A DNA stretch of 24,439 bases from Planctomycetota bacterium (GTDB taxonomy: Bacteria; Planctomycetota; Phycisphaerae; WQYP01). The notes under the pieces were generated by a model. The model worked only from the letters and a program-made list of their open reading frames with translations. It was not told the DNA's origin and ran no database searches. Where the stretch lies: NCBI GenBank assembly GCA_023489375.1, contig JAMDCX010000013.1, forward strand, positions 1 to 24,439, read 5' to 3'. Positions 1 to 5,343 of the stretch are shown here, piece by piece (position 1 is the first letter of the stretch; each line of letters opens with the position of its first letter). Made by a program: the position numbers and the translations under genes.

Positions 1-9
1 AAAAAAAAG
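1..9 (+). promoter_or_regulatory. A8G slippery heptamer, probable programmed -1 frameshift site
   Basis: Eight A and one G lie just upstream of the conserved start of OrfB. An A-AAA-AAG heptamer here is the usual signal for OrfA-OrfB frameshifting in IS3 elements. The site is at the very edge of the window, so neither OrfA nor any downstream stimulatory structure can be checked. Confidence 0.5.
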
Positions 10-43
10 TCAGGACTGGACAATTGAACAGAAACGTCAGGCG

Positions 44-1045
44 GTGGAATATGACCATGAGCAGTTATCGGTACGGCGACAGTGTGATCTCCTGGGGCTA
101 TCGGCCAGTAGTCTGTATTATCATCGGGTTCCAGTGGATTCGGAGGATGTGTTCATCATGGGTCTGATCGATCGACAATATATGGAGACACCATTCTACG
201 GCGTATTACGTATGAGGGCCTGGCTGCATCGGCAAGGCTTAGCGGTGGGTATCAAGCGTGTCCGACGGCTGATGCGGCAGATGGGTCTGGAGGCGATATA
301 TCCCAAGCCACGTACCACGATTTCATCTGCTGAACACAGGCGTTTTCCGTATTTACTCCAGGGCCTGACGGTGGATCATCCAGATCAGGTCTGGTGCCTT
401 GACATCACGTATGTGGGATTGCGTACCGGTTGGGCGTACCTGGTAGCGATCCTGGATTGGTTCAGCCGGTATGTGTTATCGTGGGAATTATCGAACCCCT
501 TGGAAACGGACTTTTGCGTATCGGCACTGGAACGTGCGTTGGAGCGTCGTCGTCCGGAGATATTCAACAGTGATCAGGGCAGTGAGTTCACGTCCGATGT
601 ATTTGTGGGCGCTTTGGAGCAAGCGAAGATTCAGATCCGTATGGACGGTCGCGGGCGGGCATACGAGAATATATTTGTGGAGCGTCTGTGGCGTACAGTT
701 AAATATGAGAACATATATATATATGTATATGAAACCTTGTCGGGAGCTACGATGGGTTTAAGGAAGTATTTCGAGTATTACAATCAGGAATGGTTACATC
801 AGTCGCTGGAGTATAATACTCCGGCGGAAGTATATCAGGCCCGACCGACGGTCGGTCGGAGCCGTGGCGCGGCGGGCAACAAGGCCACCCCTCCGCTCAC
901 CCTTCGGGCTCACTGCGGGTCGGCCTTGTTGTCGTGGAAAAGATTGGTCGAACCTTTGATTCTCATCGCGCAGCGGATGCGGCGGATCGGACCTATTACA
1001 GATCACTATCTCCAGCGCAACGCCTGGATATTCTTCTGGAGCTGA
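44..1045 (+). CDS. IS3-family transposase OrfB (DDE integrase core)
   Basis: OrfB subunit of an IS3 transposase, which with OrfA forms the OrfAB enzyme that cuts and joins the element ends. The N-terminal part has the IS3 signature LSVRRQCDLLGLSASSLYY. The rve catalytic core follows: first Asp in CLDITY, second Asp in NSDQGSEF, Glu in VERLWRTVKYE, and the usual end YNTPAEVY. The GTG at 44 is only the first start codon; the frame is open to the window edge, so the real product is probably an OrfAB fusion made by frameshifting on the A-run. Family members normally end soon after TPAEVY (about 835 here). The last 70 or so residues resemble nothing I know and run over the start of the next gene, so the C-terminal tail looks acquired or fortuitous. 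All three catalytic residues are present. Confidence 0.85.
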   Translation: MEYDHEQLSVRRQCDLLGLSASSLYYHRVPVDSEDVFIMGLIDRQYMETPFYGVLRMRAWLHRQGLAVGIKRVRRLMRQMGLEAIYPKPRTTISSAEHRRFPYLLQGLTVDHPDQVWCLDITYVGLRTGWAYLVAILDWFSRYVLSWELSNPLETDFCVSALERALERRRPEIFNSDQGSEFTSDVFVGALEQAKIQIRMDGRGRAYENIFVERLWRTVKYENIYIYVYETLSGATMGLRKYFEYYNQEWLHQSLEYNTPAEVYQARPTVGRSRGAAGNKATPPLTLRAHCGSALLSWKRLVEPLILIAQRMRRIGPITDHYLQRNAWIFFWS

Positions 1046-1125
1046 TCGACACCCAACGGAGCAACGATGAAACTTCCCAAAGACTTGAGCGCATTTATCG
1101 CATTGTTAAACGCCGCCCACGTTAA
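934..1125 (+). CDS. Small protein paired with nucleotidyltransferase (putative antitoxin-like partner)
   Basis: A 63-residue charged, soluble protein with no membrane segment. Its pattern (AADAADRTYYRSLSPAQRL, then LERIYRIVKR) resembles the 60-80 residue proteins often encoded just upstream of stand-alone nucleotidyltransferases, where the pair is suspected to act as a toxin-antitoxin or defence module; that function is inference. It overlaps the next gene by 59 bp in another frame, which implies translational coupling. The GTG at 934 has no clear ribosome binding site and no ATG is available, so the insertion sequence immediately upstream may have removed the native start and promoter. It could also be translated as part of a transcript initiated inside the IS. 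Confidence 0.5.
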   Translation: MEKIGRTFDSHRAADAADRTYYRSLSPAQRLDILLELIDTQRSNDETSQRLERIYRIVKRRPR

Positions 1126-1510
1126 ATATGTTATCGTCGGCGGATACGCGGTGGCCTATCATGGCAGACCACGGTTCACAGGTGATATTGATATATTTAT
1201 CGATCGTTCTATTGATAATGGCGAAAAAATCGTCAGCGTACTGGAGGCCTTCGGGTTCGCCGAACTGAAAGTATCCGCTGCGGATTTGTGCCAGAATGAT
1301 CTGATATTGCAGCTTGGTTATCCACCCAACCGCATTGATCTGATGACCTCCATTGACGGCGTAAGTTTTGAACAAACCTGGGCCACACGGGTGGAAACGA
1401 CGGTGGCTGAATTGCCGATACACTTTATCAGCCGCGAACTTCTGATACAAAACAAACGTTGCGCCGGCCGGCCCAAGGATTTGGCCGATGCCGAGGAACT
1501 TTCATCATAA
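1067..1510 (+). CDS. Stand-alone nucleotidyltransferase-fold protein (MNT/AbiEii/DUF6036-like)
   Basis: A 147-residue protein of the minimal nucleotidyltransferase superfamily. The N-terminal motif VIVGGYAVAYHG (about residues 23-34) supplies the GG nucleotide-binding turn and RFTGDIDIFID (about 36-46) the DxD metal-binding pair. Relatives transfer nucleotides to RNA or protein and often act as toxins or kanamycin-transferase-like enzymes; the substrate here is unknown. The ATG follows GGAG at 1058-1061 with 5-nt spacing. The stop codon (1508-1510) lies inside the terminal repeat of a small transposed element at 1507-1658. Without that insertion the frame would read two codons further (Pro, Gly) to TAA. 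The gene pairs with the overlapping upstream small ORF. Confidence 0.75.
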   Translation: MKLPKDLSAFIALLNAAHVKYVIVGGYAVAYHGRPRFTGDIDIFIDRSIDNGEKIVSVLEAFGFAELKVSAADLCQNDLILQLGYPPNRIDLMTSIDGVSFEQTWATRVETTVAELPIHFISRELLIQNKRCAGRPKDLADAEELSS

Positions 1511-1658
1511 CCGTTCAAGGATAAAAGTGGCGAAATAAGCAAGAAAACGCCACTTTTCACCTTTAGGGTCCTGTTTTTCGTGGTTTTTACGCCTCATGAA
1601 GTTCAGGTTCCACATTATATCTTTTATTTTTCGCGGTTATCGACCCGTGAGCGGTTAC
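1507..1658 (+). mobile_element. MITE-like element, 152-bp variant, with perfect 8-bp target duplication
   Basis: The ends read ATAACCGTTCA (left) and CGTGAGCGGTTAC (right), near matches to the GTAACCGTTCACG ends of the 122-bp elements in this window. The element is flanked on both sides by the identical octamer ctttcatc (1499-1506 and 1659-1666), a target-site duplication. Its interior differs from the 122-bp copies and includes a 10-bp hairpin. It has no coding capacity. It lies at the 3' end of the nucleotidyltransferase gene and supplies that gene's TAA stop codon. Confidence 0.8.
1523..1557 (+). terminator. Hairpin after nucleotidyltransferase gene, terminator-like
   Basis: Arms aaaagtggcg (1523-1532) and cgccactttt (1548-1557) are perfectly complementary with a 15-nt loop. 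The 3' arm ends in TTTT. It begins 13 nt after the stop codon and lies within the 152-bp mobile element, so the element may bring its own terminator. Confidence 0.5.
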
Positions 1659-1705
1659 CTTTCATCACCGGGATAAACGTACCATAGTGGAATCGGTCAT
1701 CAGGT

Positions 1706-1745
1706 GCGGCTATAAACTGGATAAGGATATCCAGATTATAGCCGC
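1706..1745. repeat. 18-bp-arm inverted repeat with 4-nt loop
   Basis: The left arm gcggctataaactggata (1706-1723) and right arm tatccagattatagccgc (1728-1745) are complementary at 17 of 18 positions around the loop agga. An outer pair, gtaccata near 1679-1686 and tatggtac near 1800-1807, encloses it. There is no T-run, so it is not a typical terminator. It may be a structured RNA, a protein-binding cruciform or the core of another small mobile element. Confidence 0.7.
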
Positions 1746-1867
1746 TGGAAATATGGATGGCCATAAAAGAGACGCGGAAATTGGATCCTGAAAGGAAAAT
1801 ATGGTACCCAAGGAGTAAAACGATGGAAAAGCTCAAGGCTCATAATATGCCACAACAAACAAATGCC

Positions 1868-1989
1868 GTAACCGTTCACGGTCATGTCGACGGGCCAGAA
1901 TTACCGCAGTTTTGACATAGCCCAAAGGATGGGAATCCCTTGTGGTGCAGGCTTCCAGCCTACCTGGTCGCCACTTCGTGAACGGTTAC
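1868..1989 (+). mobile_element. MITE-like 122-bp element, copy 1
   Basis: Perfect 13-bp terminal inverted repeats GTAACCGTTCACG and CGTGAACGGTTAC. The interior shares long stretches with the copies at 14584, 17687 and 22774, such as cgacgggccagaa, ttttgacatagccc and ggcttccagcct. No 8-bp duplication is seen (left flank caaatgcc, right flank aagtaaag). Another family end starts 7 bp downstream at 1997, so the locus may hold nested or rearranged insertions. Non-coding. Confidence 0.85.
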
Positions 1990-1996
1990 AAGTAAA

Positions 1997-2007
1997 GTAA
2001 CCGTTCG
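1997..2007 (+). repeat. Orphan half-end of the MITE-like family
   Basis: gtaaccgttcg matches the first 10 bases of the element end GTAACCGTTCACG. It lies 7 bp after copy 1 in direct orientation with no matching right end downstream, so it is probably a remnant. Confidence 0.35.
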
Positions 2008-2032
2008 CCACGCGAATAGACTTTTCGCAGGG

Positions 2033-2112
2033 GTCCGGCCATATATAGTTGCATCAAGCGGTCCTGGACCGCATGACCCACCATTGTCCAGGATGCACCG
2101 CTCGCCGAGTGC
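2033..2112 (+). repeat. Second dispersed repeat (R2), copy a
   Basis: The segment aligns with 17830-17914. Over the last 59 bases, from tcaagcgg to the shared end tcgccgagtgc, about 80% of positions match, with paired 1-bp gaps. In both places it lies a few tens of bases after a MITE-like element in the same orientation. On the minus strand both contain the fragment GQWW, but no conserved open frame was found. Confidence 0.5.
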
Positions 2113-2383
2113 TGCAGGAAATTATGGCCTTCAAATCAAAGCCCGTTTCCAGTGCATCCATTTACTGCCGGATAAATGGGTCTTTGGGAGCGACGGCGGG
2201 CGAGACTCCTGCGATCCCAGCAAACTTCTCGAATAGGTAAACAAGTAACAGAAGTGTGACTTTAGCCAAAAGATATAGCCGCACACCTTGTCGTCAGCGT
2301 AAGCCGACTACGGAAAGGCCCTGCAGTGTTTGGATATCTATCGGGTACTGGTCAGCATCCGCAACTGCCGGTATTCTTATTTT

Positions 2384-2581
2384 ATGAGCAAAGACCCCAT
2401 CATTCGTGTGTTAGTCGTAGATGACGAAATTGATCATGCTGATGCCCTCAGTGAGGTAGTGGCGCGGATCGGTTATGCCGTTAAACAGGCACATAACCTG
2501 GTGGATGCCAAACGCTATTTCACCGAAACCTGGTGGATGCCAAACGCTATTTCACCGAAGGTGACTATGATCTGGTCGTGA
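2384..2581 (+). pseudogene. NtrC-type response regulator, N-terminal receiver fragment (frameshifted)
   Basis: Start of a two-component response regulator: ATG at 2384, then IRVLVVDDE with the acidic pair that binds Mg. After residue 48 the frame enters the second copy of a 32-bp tandem duplication and ends at 2581 in unrelated sequence. Removing one copy joins it cleanly to the downstream frame as YFTEGDYDLVVTDLRM, whose Asp (residue 57 of the repaired protein) is the expected phosphorylation site. As sequenced, this piece would be a non-functional half receiver. No sensor kinase gene is adjacent. Confidence 0.8.
2495..2558 (+). repeat. 32-bp tandem duplication causing a frameshift
   Basis: Positions 2495-2526 are repeated exactly at 2527-2558 (each starts aacctggtgg and ends caccga). 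Because 32 is not a multiple of 3, the duplication shifts the reading frame of the response regulator. Confidence 0.95.
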
Positions 2582-3873
2582 CCGATTTGCGGATGGACAA
2601 TCCACAGGATGGTTTTGAACTGCTGGAATGGGTACGCAAAACACGCCCGGAAACGCAGGTTATCGTGGTAACAGCGCACGGCGATGTTTCCACCGCGGTG
2701 AAGGCCATGCGCACCGGAGCTTATGATTTCATCGAAAAACCGCTGGACCTGGATTTGATTCGGGCGCAGATCCGACGCGCCGCGGATAAGGTTCTCCTGG
2801 CGCGGCAAAATGAAAATTTCAAATTGGCACTGGATCAACGTTACGGCATGGAGGGGATCATCGGCAATTCTCCACCCATGCAACGGGCGCTGCAACTGGT
2901 ACGACAGATCGGCCCCACGGATATTAATGTTCTGGTTTTAGGCGAATCCGGCACCGGTAAGGAACTTATCGCCCGCGCCCTGCATCAGAATTCGCGGCGG
3001 CATGCCGGGCGCTTTGTGGCGTTGAACTGCGCTGGTCTTAATGACAGTACGTTGGAAGATGAGCTTTTCGGTCATGTTCGTGGGGCCTATACCGACGCCC
3101 GGTCCGACCGTCTGGGGCGCTTTGAGTATGCCGACGGCGGTACACTGTTTATGGATGAAATTGGCGATATGCCGCTGACCATGCAGGCAAAGCTTTTACG
3201 CGTTTTACAGGATCGGCAGGTGATCCGTCTGGGCACCAATGAATCAATTCAGGTGGATGTTCGATTCATAGCCGCCACAATCCAGGTGGATGTTCGATTC
3301 ATAGCCGCCACGAACAAAGATTTGGAGGAAGCCGTCCGCAAACATGAATTCCGGGATGATTTATATTTTCGCATCAAAGGAGCCACGATTATTTTACCGC
3401 CATTGCGGCAGCGGCGCGAGGATATTCCAGTGCTGATCGAACATCTTATGAAGGAAAGTTGCCGGCGCCTCAATAAACAATGCGACGGCATCGACCATGA
3501 GGCGCGTGATATTCTTATATCGTACCATTGGCCCGGTAATGTGCGGCAACTGGAAAATGTCATCGAAAACATGATCGCGCTGGCTAGCGGTCCACGTCTG
3601 ACGGTGGACGATATTCCACCGGATATTCTTGGCCATTATTCCGTGGAAACGGTTTCCACTACGGCACTGGCGCCAATCAATATGACCGGCGGCGTAACGA
3701 CCGGTACCGCAATTACCAGTCTGGCTGGCGTTAATTTGGCGGAACTGGAAAAGGAAGCCATTCAAAAAACCCTGGAATTGGTCAACGGTAACCGCGAACA
3801 GGCCGCCAAACTCCTGGGTATAGGAGAACGCACGCTATACCGTAAAATCAAGGAATACGGCGTTCAGGAGTAG
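2533..3873 (+). CDS. Sigma54-dependent response regulator (NtrC/AtoC type), main fragment
   Basis: Enhancer-binding activator that uses ATP hydrolysis to open sigma54 promoters. The frame begins inside the receiver domain (phospho-Asp in VTDLRM, conserved Thr in VVTAHG, Lys in IEKP). Next comes the AAA+ domain: Walker A GESGTGKE, the sigma54-contact loop as GAYTDA instead of GAFTGA, Walker B GGTLFMDE, and an arginine-rich second half. The C-terminus is a Fis-type helix-turn-helix (NREQAAKLLGIGERTLYRKIKEYG). An in-frame 33-bp duplication repeats IQVDVRFIAAT just before the sensor-I Asn, adding 11 residues in a core strand. The true start is probably ATG 2384, cut off by the 32-bp duplication. 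Its 3' end overlaps nadD by 26 bp, tail to tail. The family is certain; whether the gene works is doubtful. Confidence 0.85.
   Translation: MDAKRYFTEGDYDLVVTDLRMDNPQDGFELLEWVRKTRPETQVIVVTAHGDVSTAVKAMRTGAYDFIEKPLDLDLIRAQIRRAADKVLLARQNENFKLALDQRYGMEGIIGNSPPMQRALQLVRQIGPTDINVLVLGESGTGKELIARALHQNSRRHAGRFVALNCAGLNDSTLEDELFGHVRGAYTDARSDRLGRFEYADGGTLFMDEIGDMPLTMQAKLLRVLQDRQVIRLGTNESIQVDVRFIAATIQVDVRFIAATNKDLEEAVRKHEFRDDLYFRIKGATIILPPLRQRREDIPVLIEHLMKESCRRLNKQCDGIDHEARDILISYHWPGNVRQLENVIENMIALASGPRLTVDDIPPDILGHYSVETVSTTALAPINMTGGVTTGTAITSLAGVNLAELEKEAIQKTLELVNGNREQAAKLLGIGERTLYRKIKEYGVQE
3247..3312 (+). repeat. 33-bp in-frame tandem duplication in the AAA+ domain
   Basis: Positions 3247-3279 and 3280-3312 are tandem copies differing at two positions (att/atc at the start, aca/acg at the end). 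Both encode IQVDVRFIAAT. Homologues have this strand once before the Asn of sensor I. Confidence 0.95.
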
Positions 3874-4489
3874 ATGCGGCGGTGTAACCGTAAAGCCTGT
3901 GCCGGCAAATATAATCAAGCACAGCCGCGGGAATTTGATCCGTTGCGGACAGGCCATGTTCGAGACGCTCACGAACGGCGGTGGAGGAAATCGGGCATTG
4001 TGGAATATCCAACTCGCTGGCGCAGATGCGGTTCCATAAGCGCTGCGGAAGGTGTGGTGATTCTGCAGGAATAGGATAGCCCGGCCGTGGCAACACCGCC
4101 ACAGGTGTGTTTTCCAAAATGGTTATAATTCCCCGCCACGTATGTAACGCCGCCAGTTGATCCGCGCCAATCAGCAGCGTCAGCACATCGTTCGGGTGAT
4201 TACGCCGCATCATGGCCAGGGTATCAAGGGTATAGCTTGGCGGCGGCCGTTGGAGTTCCACCTCGGAAACTTCCATGAATGGATTATCGCCAATGCCCAG
4301 GCGTAACATTGCCAGCCGTTGCTGCGGAGTGGCGGAGGAAGTGTTGGTGGCTAATTTATGCGGCGAGGTATTAGCGGGAATAAACACCACGCGATCTGCG
4401 CACATTTTGGCCTGCGCCGCGCGGGCGGTTTGCAGATGACCATTATGCACCGGGTCAAAGGTACCTCCGAAAATCAGAATTTTTGCCAT
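3848..4489 (-). CDS. nadD: Nicotinate-nucleotide adenylyltransferase NadD
   Basis: Cytoplasmic enzyme that joins nicotinate mononucleotide with ATP to form nicotinate adenine dinucleotide in NAD synthesis. The N-terminus ILIFGGTFDPVHNGHL carries the GxFxPxHxGH nucleotidyltransferase motif, and the C-terminal ISSTAVRERL is the ISSTxxR signature. At 213 residues it is of normal family length, with a slightly extended tail after LYGY. The ATG is 84 bp from the divergently transcribed cobalamin adenosyltransferase, so both promoters probably lie in that gap. No strong ribosome binding site is seen (only acgg near the start). It is transcribed towards the response regulator and overlaps its last 26 bp. 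Confidence 0.95.
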   Translation of the reverse strand: MAKILIFGGTFDPVHNGHLQTARAAQAKMCADRVVFIPANTSPHKLATNTSSATPQQRLAMLRLGIGDNPFMEVSEVELQRPPPSYTLDTLAMMRRNHPNDVLTLLIGADQLAALHTWRGIITILENTPVAVLPRPGYPIPAESPHLPQRLWNRICASELDIPQCPISSTAVRERLEHGLSATDQIPAAVLDYICRHRLYGYTAASTPERRIP

Positions 4490-4573
4490 AACTATTGCCG
4501 TTCTTGCAGATAGATTTTACACTGGCGGCAAAGATTCCGGCATAAGCCGGAGTCACAATTACTGGAGCCGCCG

Positions 4574-5125
4574 ATGCCTATTTATACCCGCCATGGAGAT
4601 CAAGGCCAAACCAGTTTGTTTGATGGTCGGAGTGTTTATAAAGATGATCTCCGACTGCTTACCTATGGCACGGTTGACGAATTAAACAGCTGGTTGGGCT
4701 TGGCGGCGTCGCAATGCCACCATAAGCGGTTGCTGAATATACTACATCAACTCCAGTGTCAGTTATTAGATCTTGGTTCAGATTTGGCCACGCCGCTGGA
4801 TTCTCCCAACAGCGCCCGGGTAAATCGCATTCATACCGACCTGGCCGACGTTATGGAGCAAGAAATCGATGCGATGACCGCGGAGCTGCCCCCTCTGAAA
4901 CAATTTATTCTCCCCGGGGGTTCGCCTTTGGCTGCCCATCTGCATGTGGCCCGTACGGTCTGTCGGCGGGCGGAGCGACATCTGGTGACGCTTATGCGGC
5001 ATGAAACAGTAGGTGAGGCGCCTCTGATTTATCTCAATCGATTGAGCGATCTGTTATTTCTAATGGCCAGATTGGCCAACCAGCTTGACGGCTATCCGGA
5101 AACACCTTGGGAACCTAAAAAATGA
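4574..5125 (+). CDS. pduO: PduO-type corrinoid adenosyltransferase
   Basis: ATP:cob(I)alamin adenosyltransferase that makes the active adenosylcobalamin cofactor. The family N-terminal motif TRHGDQGQTSLFDG forms the ATP-binding loop. It is followed by TYGTVDELNSWLG, and then by the C-terminal helices FILPGGSPLAAHLHVARTVCRRAERH and NRLSDLLFLMARLAN with the Arg/Glu residues typical of the trimeric PduO/MMAB fold. Length (183 residues) is normal and the domain appears complete. The ATG follows ctggag at about 9-nt spacing. It stands alone, divergent from nadD, and no B12-dependent enzyme or cobalamin riboswitch is visible nearby, so its role is probably housekeeping cofactor salvage. Confidence 0.93.
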   Translation: MPIYTRHGDQGQTSLFDGRSVYKDDLRLLTYGTVDELNSWLGLAASQCHHKRLLNILHQLQCQLLDLGSDLATPLDSPNSARVNRIHTDLADVMEQEIDAMTAELPPLKQFILPGGSPLAAHLHVARTVCRRAERHLVTLMRHETVGEAPLIYLNRLSDLLFLMARLANQLDGYPETPWEPKK

Positions 5126-5343
5126 AAATAGATGTTACGACAGTATTAAGTTCTACCACAAGGTAATTTACATGCTGTGCTTTACGCCGCAAAACAAACA
5201 GTTTTGGTTGCCCCCTGAAAACGCCACTTGCAGGACGTCCATGAGCGCAAAGAGTATGTATCATTAGTAGTCGTGAGTACATCAATTGCGAGAAATTGGA
5301 AATTGGATTTACTTGCTATTCATTTACATTATGGAGCTTAGAT

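Larger units (their letters stand above)
1..1045 (+). mobile_element. IS3-family insertion sequence, 3' part (left edge outside window)
   Basis: The segment begins with eight A followed by G, the type of slippery run that many IS3 elements use for -1 frameshifting between orfA and orfB, and the orfB frame is open through it. A DDE transposase frame follows. The right end is not defined: conserved transposase similarity stops near 835, and a GC-rich stretch follows with an inverted repeat (acaaggcc near 880-887, ggccttgt near 922-929). The IS therefore probably ends between about 850 and 935, but I cannot identify the terminal repeat or a target duplication because the left end is not visible. 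Confidence 0.75.
1659..2383. other. Gene-poor region upstream of the response regulator
   Basis: No convincing gene is seen in these 725 bases. It holds a strong hairpin (1706-1745), a 122-bp MITE-like copy (1868-1989), an orphan half-end of the same family (1997-2007), a second dispersed repeat (2033-2112) and an imperfect GC-rich inverted stretch near 2185-2222 (tggga...tccca). Short open frames here translate repeat sequence and were not accepted as genes. No sigma70 or sigma54 promoter for the regulator could be recognised. Confidence 0.6.

Noticed and set aside
1624..1836. 70-residue minus-strand frame
   Set aside because: It runs across the hairpin at 1706-1745 and the end of the 152-bp element, with no supporting start signal.
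2049..2240. 63-residue plus-strand frame with GETPAIPA-like end
   Set aside because: It overlaps repeat R2 and a GC-rich inverted stretch; such frames are typical translations of intergenic repeats.
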